Shown: positions 10,752-20,813, counted from the first letter of the stretch. The stretch: 64,000 nucleotides of DNA from Symbiodinium natans (GCA_905221605.1 CAJNDS010001668.1:918276-982275), one strand, 5' to 3'. Numbers and translations are program-made. Notes: a model not told the origin generated them from the sequence alone.

Positions 10752-10782
10752 GAATCAGAGTCCAGAAGCGCGGCGCCGTGAG
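10752..10782 (+). CDS. Candidate exon, copy 1
   Basis: ATCCCCAG|G then ten codons NQSPEARRRE to GTGAG|GC. The 31 bases are identical in copy 2 (12991-13021) although the flanks differ. Confidence 0.45.
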
Positions 10783-11212
10783 GCTGAGCTGTGCTTGATG
10801 CGGGTGGTGCCAGTGGTTTCGTAACTTACCCTTAACCCTAAACCCTAAACCTTAACTCTTTCTAATATGCCTAGGGGCACTTCATATTAAAGTTAGCTAG
10901 CTTTCGTAGCCTTGTGGTATCCTGATTCTATAGTATGTCTGGAGGCAGTTGCGTTACAGCTAGCTTGCGTTAGTTTACTGGTCGCCAAGGATGTAGGACA
11001 TCTAGGGCTCAACAACCATAACCAACAACTAACCCCCAACCCTAAGCCGTAAAACCCTGAATCCTAAACCCTACAACCCTGAACTCTAAACCCAAAAACC
11101 CTGAACCCTGAACCTTAAATCCTAATCCCTAAACCCCCAAGCCCCCCAAACCCCTAAACCCCTAAACCTAGAACCCCTAAACCCCTAAACCCTAAACCCT
11201 GAAGGCCCGGGC

Positions 11213-11882
11213 AGCCCCCCCGAAATTGACCCCCCCCAATTGAATTCGGATAGGGGGGGGGTATCCTTGTTAAAGGCCCGGGCAGCCCCCAAATTCACTT
11301 CGGATAGGGGGGGGGTATCCGTTTTACAGGGCGCGCCTCTGCCGAGCATTGACCCCTCCGGCAATTGAATTCGGATAGGGGGGGTATCCTGGTTAAAGGC
11401 CCGGGCAGCCCCAAATTGAATTCGGATAGGGGGGGGGGGTATCCGTTTTAAAGGCCCAGGGCCCCCGCAATTGAATTCGGATAGGGGGGGGGGTTCCTCC
11501 TGGCAGCCCCCGGATAGGGGGGGGGTATAATTGGGATAGGGGGGGGGTATCCTGGTTTTTCGGATGGGGGGGTATCCGCTTTAAAGGCCCGCCCCCCGCA
11601 ATTGAATTCGGATAGGGGGGGGGGGGGGGGGGGTATCCTGGTTAAAGGCCCGAGCAGCCCCCCAAATTCACTTCGGATAGGGGGGGGGGGGTATCCGTTT
11701 TCAAGGCCTGGGCCCCCCCGCAATTGAATTCGGATAGGTATCCTGGTTAAAGGCCGGGCAGCCCCCAAATTCACTTCGGATAGGGGGGGGGGGGGTATCC
11801 GTTGTAAAGGCCCGGACCCCCCCGAAATTGAATTCGGATAGGGGGGGGTATCCGTTTTAAAGGGCGCGCCTCCGCCCAGCAA
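11213..11882. repeat. G-run minisatellite
   Basis: Around ten diverged units joining CAATTGAATTCGGATA, a run of 6-18 G, TATCC, and GTTTTAAAGGCCCGG. Unit length varies from about 50 to 120 bp. The minus-strand Pro-rich ORF across it is a repeat translation. Confidence 0.9.
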
Positions 11883-11924
11883 AATGGCCAGGTTTAGGGT
11901 AATAAAATATACTTAGGTCTTGGA

Positions 11925-12115
11925 GAGCTTGGAGGGGGCTTGGGCTGGGGCGCGGCATGAAGGGGCGCGAAGGGCTTGGAGAGCTTGGAGAGCTTGGAGG
12001 GGGCTTGGGCTGGGGCGCGCCACGAAGGGGCTTGGAGAGCTTGGAGAGCTTGGAGGGGGCTTGGGCCACGAAGGGGCTTGGAGAGCTTGGAGAGCTTGGC
12101 GGAGGCTTGGGCTGA
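11925..12115. repeat. GAGCTTGG minisatellite
   Basis: Repeats of CTTGGAGAG with longer units ending GGGGGCTTGGGC and GGGGCGCG. The ORFs on both strands follow the repeat period and are not taken as genes. Confidence 0.9.
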
Positions 12116-12116
12116 C

Positions 12117-12350
12117 ACCCTAAACCCTTAAACCCCTAAACGCCTAAACCCCCAAACCCCTAAACTCCCTAAACCCCCAAACCCCTAAACCCCTGAACCC
12201 CTAAACGCCTAAACCCCCAAACCCCGAAACCCCTAACCAAAAACCCTAAACCCCTAAACCCCTAAACCCCTAAACCCCTAAACACTAAACCACTTAACCC
12301 CTAAACCCCTAAACCCCTAAACCCCTAAACCCTAAACCCTAAACCCTAAG
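12117..12350 (-). repeat. CCCCTAAA tract, intron 3' arm
   Basis: Mostly eight-base CCCCTAAA units ending CCCTAAACCCTAAG immediately before the duplicated exon region. CCCTAAG| could itself act as acceptor. Confidence 0.95.
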
Positions 12351-12359
12351 CTCCCGGAG

Positions 12360-12420
12360 GTCACGTCACTGCCGGAACTCCGGGATGCGCTGCCCCTTGT
12401 TCTTACGAAATGGGGGCTGG
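12360..12420 (+). CDS. Candidate exon, copy 2 of a duplicated pair
   Basis: Same exon as 10279-10338 with mainly synonymous changes; reads VTSLPELRDALPLVLTKWG. It has one extra G near the donor, so either the true donor lies upstream of the indel or this copy is frame-shifted. Flanked by CCCTAAG on the left and GTAGGGTTTGGGG on the right. Confidence 0.55.
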
Positions 12421-12847
12421 GTAGGGTTTGGGGTTTGGGGTTTAGGGTTCAGGGTTCAGGGTTCAGGGTTCAGGGTTCAGGGTTCAGGGTTTAGGGTTTA
12501 GGGTTTAGGGTTTTGGGTTTTGGGTTTTGGGTTTGGGGTTTAGGGTAGAGGGTTGAGGGTTTAGGGTTTAGGGCTTAGGGCTTAGGGCTTAGGGCTTAGG
12601 GTTTAGGGTTTAGGGTTCAGGGATTACATGGGTACCTTACATGTGGTACTCACAACCCCCGTTTATAATCACCCCTGGGCTTCCAAGCGTAGTGCTGGGA
12701 ATGTGGGGCGTTAGACAGAAAAAGGTTACCATTTGTTCATGCCGATGTTCTCTCTAGGATCTAGAGTAGGGCACCGGGTGCTATCTTCAATGCCTGGGTG
12801 CTGTAACATTCTGCAGCGAAGCACCCCTGCGCAAGTCGAAGGAAGAG

Positions 12848-12920
12848 CTTGGCACCCTGAACCCTATACGCGAAACCCTAAATCCTAAACCCTAAACCCC
12901 AAACCCTAAATCCTAGACCC
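12848..12920 (-). repeat. 73-bp CCCTAAA-like insertion
   Basis: In copy 1, GGAAGAG runs directly into TAAACTCCAG (10685). In copy 2 the same words are split by 73 bp made mostly of CCCTAAA, CCCTAAAT and CCCTGAA units. Confidence 0.85.
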
Positions 12921-12990
12921 TAAACTCCAGCCCCTCCTCAACTCTGACCCTAGACCTAAACAGTTCCCAAACACCTCCAGAGATCCCCAG

Positions 12991-13021
12991 GAATCAGAGT
13001 CCAGAAGCGCGGCGCCGTGAG
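12991..13021 (+). CDS. Candidate exon, copy 2
   Basis: Identical over 31 bases to 10752-10782 (NQSPEARRRE), with the same AG|G acceptor and AG|GC donor. Confidence 0.45.
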
Positions 13022-13429
13022 GCTGAGCTGTGCTTGATGCAAGTGGTGCCAGTGGTTTCGTAACTTACCCTAAACCCTAAACCTTAACTCTTTCCAATAT
13101 GCCTAGAGGCACTTCATATTAAAGTTAGCTAGCTTCTCAACCCTAGGACAGAAGGTTTAGGGATTAGGGCTTAGGGTTTATGATTTACGGTTTGGGGTTT
13201 ATAAGGTTTACGGTCTAGGTTTTCTTCTTGGCTAGCTGCGAACCCGGTGAGCAGATGTCCTCGCCAGTGCCAGCAGCTAACCCCAAACCCTAAACCCCCT
13301 AAAACCCTAAACCCAAAGTAAACCCTAAAACCCTAAGCCCTAACCCTAAACCCTAAACCCTAAACTCTGAACCCTAGCCCTAAACCCTAAACCCTCCACC
13401 CTGAACCCTAAGCCTCGTGTTGAGACCAG

Positions 13430-13466
13430 CGAAGTCCTTGACACCGCCGCGCCGACTCCTGGCGAG
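13430..13466 (+). CDS. Candidate exon
   Basis: AGACCAG|C then EVLDTAAPTPGE to GGCGAG|GTACAG, a canonical GT donor; 1-base start, phase 0 end. CCCTAAA words precede it (13264-13410) and TTGAGGG/TTTAGGG follow. A second frame is also open. Confidence 0.5.
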
Positions 13467-13840
13467 GTACAGGGAGACCAGGCTGGCTTCTGTGAGGGTT
13501 CCTAAGGGAGGGTTGAGGGTTTAGGGACTTGGGTTCAGGGTTTGGGGGGTTTGGGGGGTTTGGGGTTTGGGGTTCAGGGTTTTTGGTTTGGGGTTTGGGG
13601 TTTGGGGTTTGGGGTTTGGGGGGGTTTAGGGTTTACGGTTTGGGGCTTGGGGTTTGGGGTTTGGGGTTCTGAAGGGAGGGATCATAAGTTATGGGGGACC
13701 TTCAGGGAGGGTTTAGGGTCTAGGGTTTAAGGTTTGGGGTTTAGGGTTTAATGTGTAGGGTTGAGGGTTTATAGCGAGGGGCGTCAAGGGGGGGTATGCA
13801 ACCCAAGGTTAGATGAAGCCCTCCCGCAGACCTGGCACAG

Positions 13841-13970
13841 GAGCGCGGCGAGGCTACTGGATCAAACAATGTCGCAGAGGTTGCGAACGGCATAGCATGG
13901 CGACGGGTGATCCAAGGGCTGCTCGACAAGAGGAATTGGCAAGCAAGCGCGCCTACCGAGCCGAGATGAG
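13841..13970 (+). CDS. Candidate exon region, frame unresolved
   Basis: After TGGCACAG|G two plus-strand frames remain open for over 40 codons, one giving NGIAWRRVIQGLLDKRNW, the other ARQEELASKRAYRAEMRW. Both have natural composition, so the region is probably coding, but the frame and donor cannot be fixed by eye. Confidence 0.4.
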
Positions 13971-14448
13971 ATGGAATGACTGAGGGGTGCGACGATGTCC
14001 ATGCTGGTGAAGTGTCGCTTGCTGTTGCTCGTGCAAGGTTCCCTAATCATTAACGCATAGCCAAGGCGCCTTGAACCCTTCTCACCGCGTCTAGACATAA
14101 AGCCATTTGAGGGTTAATTCGTTCCTATAGTTTTGAGAACAAGGGTCCGGTGGACGCCCACTTTATAGCTAGGATGACTTATAGTACCCACGTAGCCGCT
14201 TCCGGGGCTTAGACTTTGCCAGGGGAACATCCCCAAATGCCTAGATCCCCCAAACCCTACGTACACCTGAACCCCCTAGATCATCACACCCTAAACTGGT
14301 TGAGCCTTCAGGGTCTTTCAAACCAAGGGGTTTAGTGTCTAGGGTTTAGAGTTTAAGGGTTAGGCTTTAGGGTTTAGGGTTCAGGGTTCAGGGTTCAGGG
14401 TTTAGGGTTTAGGGTTTAGGGTTTAGGGCACGCCCATCTCTGCTCCAG

Positions 14449-14472
14449 GTGGCGGCAACGCAGGTGGACGAG
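14449..14472 (+). CDS. Candidate small exon
   Basis: GCTCCAG|GTG to GACGAG|GTTCC, eight codons VAATQVDE in phase 0. Unusually flanked by TTTAGGG on both sides (14343-14430 and 14518-14570). Confidence 0.4.
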
Positions 14473-15114
14473 GTTCCAGGGTTTTGGTGCGAGGGCTTCA
14501 GGTGGAGGGTCTCGGGTCTAGGGTTTAGGGTTTAGGGTTTAGGGTTTAGGGTTTAGGGTTTAGGGCTAGGGTACCGAGGGGCTGCAGACCTTGACAAGAA
14601 AAAGCACTGACTTGGACAACTCAGCTTGGTCTTGCTTTGATTGCTCTTGTTGTTTTGGTTCGTGAGTTGTTTGGGTTGTTTAGAGTTACCCTAAGCCGGC
14701 ACGTCAGCCATGTAAGGGGGGAGCCCTCGTCTTGCGTTTTGCAGCGCCCTACAACATCTATGCCAAAGCCGTACGAGTCTCATCCCCACACGCCAAGGCC
14801 TGCAACCCGCAAATCCTAAGCCGTAAAACCTCGGAAGCCTTTGGGGTTTGGGCTTCTAGGAGCCAAAACACCCTGAGGACAGGGCTTAGAGTTCAGGGCT
14901 TAGGGCGTTAAACCGTTGAGGGTTAGGGTTTCGGGTATTCCCTAAACCCTAAAGACATAAGCTGGCTGGAGCAGTTTTGTAGACCTTCACCCTTGTAGAT
15001 TTCGTCCTTTAACCCAAAAATATCCTCAATCCATACGCCCGGCCCCGAAATTTCCCTAAATGTAAACCAATTTGCCTAAAGACCCATACAAGAGGCCCTT
15101 CAAGCAACTGCGAG

Positions 15115-15207
15115 GACACCGCCGTCGAGGACTCCGCCGTGGCTGCCCCCATGACGCCACCCAGCGCGCCGGCGGAGAGCGAGCCAGAGGAGGCACGTGA
15201 TGCAAAG
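15115..15207 (+). CDS. Exon, acidic Ala/Pro-rich linker (run A, exon 1)
   Basis: ACTGCGAG|GAC opens DTAVEDSAVAAPMTPPSAP then AESEPE, with nearly every third base G or C. Two GA donors are possible: after CCAGAG (15189, phase 0) or after GCAAAG (15207). The first resembles the donor of the next exon (CCGGAG|GAGGC) and keeps phase. Composition suggests a disordered linker. Confidence 0.7.
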
Positions 15208-15646
15208 GACTATGCCAGTTACAGGTTTCCTTAAGAAACCAAAACCTACCGTTTTTTGGGTTTTCCTAAGAATCCCATAAGGGTTTTTTTTGGTAGTATG
15301 CCCTCAAAAGTAGGCTTTGGGTTCTGAAGCTTGGGATTTAGGAAGGAGGATGCTTCGGTCAGAGGATGGAAGCAGGTACTTCGTGCCCAAGACAGGGGTC
15401 TTGGAAGATAGCCAAGGCAGGCCCTGTTGGTTGGAAGACATGACTTCTGGGACGAAAGCCTGGAAAAAAAACCCGAAGCCCGAGCCCAGCCGCGAGACTC
15501 TGAAGACCCCTAAACCCCCTGCAAACCCCGAACCCCCCCCCCCCCCCCCAAGACCCTGAAGCCCTAAACCCTTAAAGCCCGTAGGTTCTGAACTAAGCCG
15601 CCACCTTCAGCCCAAAACCCTAAACTCTGAACCCTAAACGCTAAAG

Positions 15647-15694
15647 GCCCTTGCCCTGGACGAAGAAATGCCTCCGGCGGCAGAAGAGCCGGAG
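15647..15694 (+). CDS. Exon (run A, exon 2)
   Basis: GCTAAAG|GCC to CCGGAG|GAGGC, 16 codons ALALDEEMPPAAEEPE in phase 0 to 0. The acceptor follows CCCTAAACGCTAAAG, so the repeat supplies it. Same acidic composition as exons before and after. Confidence 0.7.
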
Positions 15695-16497
15695 GAGGCT
15701 TTGGGGTTTGGTGTAGGGTGGAGGGAGGGGGGGGGTTAGGGTTTAGGGTCTAGGGTCTAGGGTTCAGGGTTCAGGGTTCAGGGTTTAGGGTTTGGGGTGC
15801 GGGCGTTGAAGTTGAGGGTTTGGGGTTTTGTTGAGTTTTTTGTTTGGGATGGGGGGGGGGAGGGCTGAGGGTTCAGGGCTGAGGGTTTGCCGTTCTGGGT
15901 CTAAAGGAAAGTCAGAACCAAAAATGCCCATAAGGAAAGATGTGTACCCAACAAAGTCAATTGCGCATGGTTGGGGATGCATATCCAAGACCCATTCTTC
16001 AATTCCGATAGACATAGCTGACAGAGGCTCATCAGACTCGTCTTTGTCGCAACTTCCTAGTCTGCTGCGAAACCCCGGAAGCCCTAAACCCATAGCCCCG
16101 ATCGTTGCCGCTTTGCTCATCCATCGCGCTGAGCCATGCAATTCGTTTAGGGTTTCGGGATTGCGGGTGAGACTACGCGCTCCACACGGTCTGAAACTGG
16201 CAACGCTTCTCATCCCAGGTTATCGCCCAAACCCTAAACCCTAAACTCTCAATAAGGTTTAGCCCTGGAGCCCAATGCTGCCTCTTGCCCCCGAGTTTAG
16301 GGTTTGTGAGGTTAGGGCCAAAACCTCGAACCCTATCACTCTGCACCCTAAACTCTGCAACTGTTCTTGGAGTACTTATTATTGCTCCTTGAGGGACCGG
16401 AGCCGGCCCCAGCCCCTCTAGTGCTGGTGCAGGGCCACTGGGCTGGTGCATGGGCTGTGCCATGTACGTTTTCCCTGCATACAAAGGTGTTTGGCAG

Positions 16498-16638
16498 CGC
16501 TGCAAGTTTACGTTCCTCGAGGAGCTGGAGTCCGAGTGGCGAGCCCTGACGTCTCCTTTTGAGCTCCCGCCTAACCTCCGACGAGTCCTGCCGAAGGACG
16601 CCGAGCCCGTGTCCTTAGTTCCCAAGCGGGAGCAGCAG
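16498..16638 (+). CDS. Exon (run A, exon 3; 47 codons)
   Basis: TTTGGCAG|CGC to GAGCAGCAG|GTC, 141 bases, phase 0 to 0. Reads RCKFTFLEELESEWRALTSP, then FELPPNLRRVLPKDAEP, then VSLVPKREQQ. One of the longest and most protein-like exons here. No domain recognised. Confidence 0.75.
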
Positions 16639-16839
16639 GTCGAACATCAACAAGTTGCAAGAGCAAGCTAGTAAGCCCTGAACCACAAACCCTGATACCC
16701 CCAAAAGCTTTAAACGCCAGCTAAGCACAATCCCCCTAAACCCGCCTGCAACCTGCCCTAAACCCTAAACCCCCAACCCCCCCCCCCCCCCCCCCCTCGC
16801 CACCCCCCCCCGGTGCCGCGCACTGGAACCCCCTCAGAG

Positions 16840-16932
16840 GCCCCCGATGCGGTCGACACCGCGATGCAGTCGACCGAGCCGCCTGCTTGGGAGCTTGAGG
16901 AGGAGGAGGCGGGGCCCTCTGTCTTGATTGAG
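16840..16932 (+). CDS. Exon (run A, exon 4)
   Basis: CCTCAGAG|GCC to ATTGAG|GTCTTTAGGG, 31 codons in phase 0 to 0: APDAVDTAMQSTEPPAWELE, then EEEAGPSVLIE. The GT donor begins the repeat tract. A pyrimidine tract with over 20 C lies about 50 bp upstream. Confidence 0.75.
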
Positions 16933-17282
16933 GTCTTTAGGGTGTTTGTGGGCTTCTAAGGTTGTTAAGGGTATTTGGGGTATTTTGGGTTTAGGGTGTT
17001 CAGGGCTGATAGGGTATTTCAGATATTTAGGGTATTTTGGGTGCAAGGTGTTAAGGGTTTTAACCAACATTCAGAGCTTCTGTGTCATGTCACAGCAGAC
17101 CATAAACCCTAAGCCCTCTAAACCGTGAACTCTAAATTCTAAGCCCTACAAACCCTAAACCTCATAAACCCTCTAAAGCCTCAACCCTTAAACCCTCACC
17201 GACTTGACCGCAGGCTATATCCCCCTTGGGAAGTATTACTTATTTTTGTTTATCTAAAACCCAAGAGGATATTAGAAATATT

Positions 17283-17393
17283 TGGTTTAGGGTTTTGGGT
17301 TTAGGGTTTAGGGTTCAGGATTTAGGGTTTAGGGTTTAGGGTTTAGGGTTTAGGGTTCAGGGTTTAGGGTTTAGGATTTAGGGTTTAGGTTTA
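17283..17393 (+). repeat. TTTAGGG tract
   Basis: About 15 units with TTCAGGG and TTTAGGA variants, within the intron between the exons at 16840 and 17500; a CCCTAAA-like stretch follows at 17423-17458. Confidence 0.9.
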
Positions 17394-17499
17394 TGAAGGA
17401 TCTAAGGGGAGTATAGCAAATACCCTAAACCCTACACCCTAAACACTAAACTTAAACCCCAATGTTATGTTTATCAAGGTTCTAAGGGGAGAATAGCAG

Positions 17500-17565
17500 G
17501 CTCACTTGCCGCCAGCACTGCACGAAGCCTCCCTGATCGGCGAGCTGGATGTTCCCGGGATCCAA
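17500..17565 (+). CDS. Exon (run A, exon 5)
   Basis: AATAGCAG|GCT to ATCCAA|GTGCC, 22 codons, phase 0 to 0: AHLPPALHEASLIGELDVPG, then IQ. Good codon bias. Confidence 0.7.
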
Positions 17566-17739
17566 GTGCCTGCGGCTTAGGTGTCTAGCGTGTTCCTAAA
17601 GCCCCCTTAGAGGAATTAATTAGACTTTTATTGAAACCAAAGCAGCCCCCTTATGAATTAATTAGTTAGACTTTTATTTGTATGAAACCTAAGGGAATAT
17701 TACAAAGCATATTTTTATCAAGGTTCTCAGGTGTGGTAG

Positions 17740-17850
17740 TTTCATGGGTTCTGATGTATGGGCCCTTGGGTTGCACAGGGCATATAAGGGGTATATAAGG
17801 GGTCCCCTTTCAAGGGCCCAGATGAAGGGACCATGTAGCTACCCTGAGAG
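17740..17850. mobile_element. Hairpin-like element, family D
   Basis: CATATAAGGGGTATATAAGG core and TAGCTACCCTGAGAG end, as at 10500 and 48880. Confidence 0.5.
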
Positions 17851-18224
17851 GGCTTAGGTTTAGACAGAGGGTTAGGGTGCAGGGTTTACAGGGTTTAGAT
17901 GTTTGGGTGTTTAGGCTTAGGGTTTACAGTTTATGGCCTTTGAGGGCTTATAAGGTTTCAGGGTTAAGTGCTGTGTGGGGCCTCTAGTTTAAGGTTCTGG
18001 TACTCGGTTGCCTCCCTGAACCTTGCCTGGTTGCACCATGACGAACCCGGATTTAGGGTATAGGGTTCAGGGTTTAGGGTTTAGGGTTGAGGAAGCCTTA
18101 GATCGAACCAGGATTTAGGGTTTCAAGCTCTACGGTCGAAAGGCACTTGGACCCGTAGGGCACATGTGGTCTCACCCATAGCTCCTGCGGCAAAGTTTCA
18201 GGGCTTAGGGTTTGGCACTCTGAG

Positions 18225-18365
18225 CTTCATGGGTTCCCCTACTACTCCCCTCTAGACTACACCCTAGGCTCCCCCCATAATTCAGGCTCTTTAGAGATAT
18301 TGAAGCCTAGTTAAGGTTATTTAAGGGGGGAACCTTGGGGGAACCTAGTATGGAGGGGGGTTGCC
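18225..18365. mobile_element. Hairpin element, family F
   Basis: CATGGGTTCCCCTACTACT at the left and CCTAGTATGGAGGGGGGTT near the right, with inner AGGTTCCCC-type pairing. Related to 26340 and 48280. The minus-strand ORF over its right half is not supported. Confidence 0.5.
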
Positions 18366-18674
18366 CTACCATGAGAGCTTCAAACAGTCCCATCTGAGTA
18401 TAGTTCATCCTGAATTCGGGGCCTAAGCCTGGGCCTGCCCCGGCTCCAGACTCCAACTCCTCAATCCTTATCCAGTCCCTATATGAAGGCACCCTCAGAT
18501 TCCCTACATCTGAGGCTGCCCTCCTTATCATCCCAAGGTTGAACTTAGGAGGATTTGGCCACCACCACCACCCTGACGATACGGACCTGCTCTCAAATGA
18601 TCATCTTGTGGTCTTTACATCTATGGACCTTCTAGGACTGATGACATGCTGTTGCGGCCCTCAGATTCGGGGTT

Positions 18675-18778
18675 AATCAGATGCCCTAAACCCCAAGTCC
18701 CAAACCCTAAACCCTAAACCCCAAACCCAAACCCCAAACCCCAAACCCTAAACCCCAAACCCTAAACCCTAAACTTGT
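18675..18778 (-). repeat. CCCTAAA/CCCCAAA tract, intron 3' arm
   Basis: Mixed CCCTAAA and CCCCAAA units end within 10 bp of the next exon acceptor. Confidence 0.9.
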
Positions 18779-18783
18779 GAAAG

Positions 18784-18869
18784 AGTTCTGGGATATTGGG
18801 GACTTCGGGTTTGCTTCCCTTGGCCGCCGAGCTGCTCTCAGAGGAGTCCAGCATGCGCTGGGTCCGCGG
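18784..18869 (+). CDS. Exon (run A, exon 6)
   Basis: GTGAAAG|AGT opens SSGILGTSGLLPLAAELL, then SEESSMRWVR, and ends in phase 2 at CGCGG|GTTTAGGG, so the telomeric repeat is the donor. Fourteen of 15 codons in the second half end in G/C. Another frame contains WDIGDFGFAS, which mimics a kinase DFG motif but has poor codon bias. Confidence 0.7.
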
Positions 18870-19425
18870 GTTTAGGGTTCAGGGCTTAGGGTTTGGGGTT
18901 TGGGGTTAGAGAGTTTAAGAGTTTAGGGTTTAGGGTTTAGGGTTTAAAGGTCCGACTCACGGCCAAAAGTGCCAGGCAAATGTTTGATTGCGGAAAGCAG
19001 CTGCCCAGCAAAAGTTCGACATTCGGGCATTGGGTGTGGAGTCATCAAGCGTTGTCTGGTAGGTTCCCCAACTTAGGGCTTATAGGTTTTAGGATTCTGC
19101 TTTAAGGTGGGTACCCGAAAAATTAGGGTTTAAAGGCTTTCGGGTTCTGTTGTGGGTGCCGATCGCACTGCCGGCTACTCAGGGTGCTTGGAAGGGACCA
19201 GAGCCACCTAAAGTAATCATCAACCCTTCACATCCTTCAATAAGGTCATTCACTTCATCTTCGTTTCCAAGTCTATGAGTTGAACGAAACAATGGTTCGT
19301 TGGTGTTTTCATGCGGTTGCACTGTAAGCACGAGTTATATAATATGAAAGAAGAGAGTTGAATGAGCGGGTGTGAGCAAAATCGAGTTCACGGTGGAAAA
19401 GTACATCCTAAAGCCTAAGCCTTAC

Positions 19426-19553
19426 ACAGGTTGGTGGTCTCTTTAACAGGGGTTTCTGTTTTCAAAAGTGTAGATATAGGGATCCTGTTTATGGTATGTA
19501 GGGGCTATATTGTGTACTTTATGGAACAGATAAAGAGACCACCAGCCTGTATA
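19426..19553. mobile_element. Hairpin element, family H
   Basis: Terminal inverted repeats ACAGGTTGGTGGTCTCTTTA and TAAAGAGACCACCAGCCTGT enclose about 90 bp. No ORF. Confidence 0.8.
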
Positions 19554-19571
19554 ACAAAACCGTAAACCAAG

Positions 19572-19659
19572 TCCAGTGGTGAATGGCTCCCCGGCCCCCG
19601 AGCTCCAGTGCTTGAATGTGCTGAAACACGAGCTCTTGGCGCTTCACCTGAAGTCGCTG
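19572..19659 (+). CDS. Exon (run A, exon 7)
   Basis: ACCAAG|T then PVVNGSPAPELQCLNVLK, then HELLALHLKSL, to CGCTG|GTGCG. The 1-base start completes the phase-2 end of the previous exon (GG+T, Gly). Starts 18 bp after hairpin element H. Confidence 0.7.
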
Positions 19660-19741
19660 GTGCGACCATTTTAGCGGTAAAGCACGGGCTATGGAATGTG
19701 TTGGATTTCTAGATCCTGTCCAAAAGGGTACCCATTAGATA

Positions 19742-19858
19742 TAGTTTCCAAGACGGGCTAGTCTACCCCACAATGCCTAGATAAAGCCCTTTATAGGGTT
19801 GTGTATGGGGATTATAGGGCCTATCAGCCCATCCTGGTTGGTTACTGGGCTACCAAGG
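19742..19858. mobile_element. Hairpin element, family E (diverged)
   Basis: Right end GGTTACTGGGCTACCAAGG matches the copies at 21890 and 47867; the left arm is degraded. Confidence 0.5.
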
Positions 19859-19889
19859 CTAAGCACACCGCGAAACCCCTCACCCCCAG

Positions 19890-19941
19890 GTCTTTCAGCC
19901 GAAACTGGATGCCCATCGTTGCGGCAATTCACGGCTCGAAA
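19890..19941 (+). CDS. Exon (run A, exon 8)
   Basis: A pyrimidine-rich acceptor (CACCCCCAG|G) and phase 0 continue the run: VFQPKLDAHRCGNSRLE, then A|GTAGAC. The minus-strand ORF here is a shadow. Confidence 0.55.
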
Positions 19942-20439
19942 GTAGACGGCCGCTGGCCGGAGTGAGGGTCCCGGGTTCAAGACCCTACGCCCTAAACCCT
20001 AAACCCGAAACCCTAAACCCTAAACCCTAAACCCCAAACCCTGAACCCTAAACCTCAAACCGTCAATCCGAAACCCTAAACCCTAAACCTAAAAGCCGCC
20101 CTGAATCCAAACACATAGGGGTTTGGGCGGCACCAGAGCACCCTTACTAAATCCCTGAGCTCTCAACCCTTAGCCCTCAACCCCCGCTGAGGAGCTGAGC
20201 CCAAGCCTAGCCCTTATTAACCCTTGTTTCTGATAAGCAGTTGCGTCTGTTCGCCCTGTCAACCCATAGGGCCAATCTTGGCTCTACACCCCTCTACAAC
20301 TCACAGACCGGAAGCCTCGAACGGAACCATGACCTAGGTTTAGGGTTTTGGCGTGAGGGTTTAGGGTTGTGGTTGTAGCTTAGGGTGTAGAAGTTTGGAT
20401 TTCGTCCCCATGGCACACTGGGATGGAGATGATGTGGTG

Positions 20440-20580
20440 GCCGGGGCCACACGCTCGCCTGTACGCTCCCTATAGACCCCCTGCTTGTCCTCCTGCTTGA
20501 GCTCAGCAAGCAACGGAGAGCTAAGAAACAAGCGCTCGCGGTAGGTCGCATTTCTGAATCCCACGGCCTCAGTCCTGCTA
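20440..20580 (-). CDS. Possible minus-strand exon
   Basis: On the minus strand a frame reads ATYRERLFLSSPLLAELKQE, then DKQGVYRERTGERVAPAT, with strong G/C-ending bias and helical pattern; the plus strand is poor here. It runs against every other exon, so it may be a nested gene, an inverted copy, or chance. Confidence 0.35.
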
Positions 20581-20768
20581 AACTCTGAAACTTGCACTCA
20601 AGACCCCAAAACCTGGAACCCTGAAACTCCCAAACCCTGTCCCAGAACCCCAAAATCCCCAAAACCCTGAACCCAAACACTCCAAAGCCCTAGGCCCAAA
20701 GCCCCTCAAAAACCCCAAAAGCCTGAACCTTTAGGGTTTAGGGTTTAAATGCCCTAAGCCGGCTGATG

Positions 20769-20813
20769 GTTTTTTTTTTTTTTTTTTCGTTTTTTTTCTT
20801 TTTTTTTTTTCGT

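Larger units (their letters stand above)
10262..10905 (+). repeat. Segmental duplication, copy 1
   Basis: The stretch from CTCCCGGAGGTCAC to the TTAGCTAGCTT near 10900 recurs at 12342-13136 with the same order of unique pieces. It includes two candidate exons, a TTTAGGG arm (10339-10455) and a family D element. Confidence 0.85.
12342..13136 (+). repeat. Segmental duplication, copy 2
   Basis: Second copy of 10262-10905, longer because the TTTAGGG arm is expanded (12421-12625) and a 73-bp CCCTAAA-like insert is present (12848-12920). Confidence 0.85.

Noticed and set aside
11448-12123. ORFs of 67-144 codons over minisatellites
   Set aside because: Pro- or Gly-rich translations that follow the repeat period on both strands.
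18784-18869. Protein-kinase DFG motif (WDIGDFGFAS)
   Set aside because: Present only in the frame with poor codon bias; no other kinase motifs nearby.
19955-19985. tRNA-like GGGTTCAAGACCC
   Set aside because: No acceptor, D or anticodon arms; loop size is wrong for a T arm.
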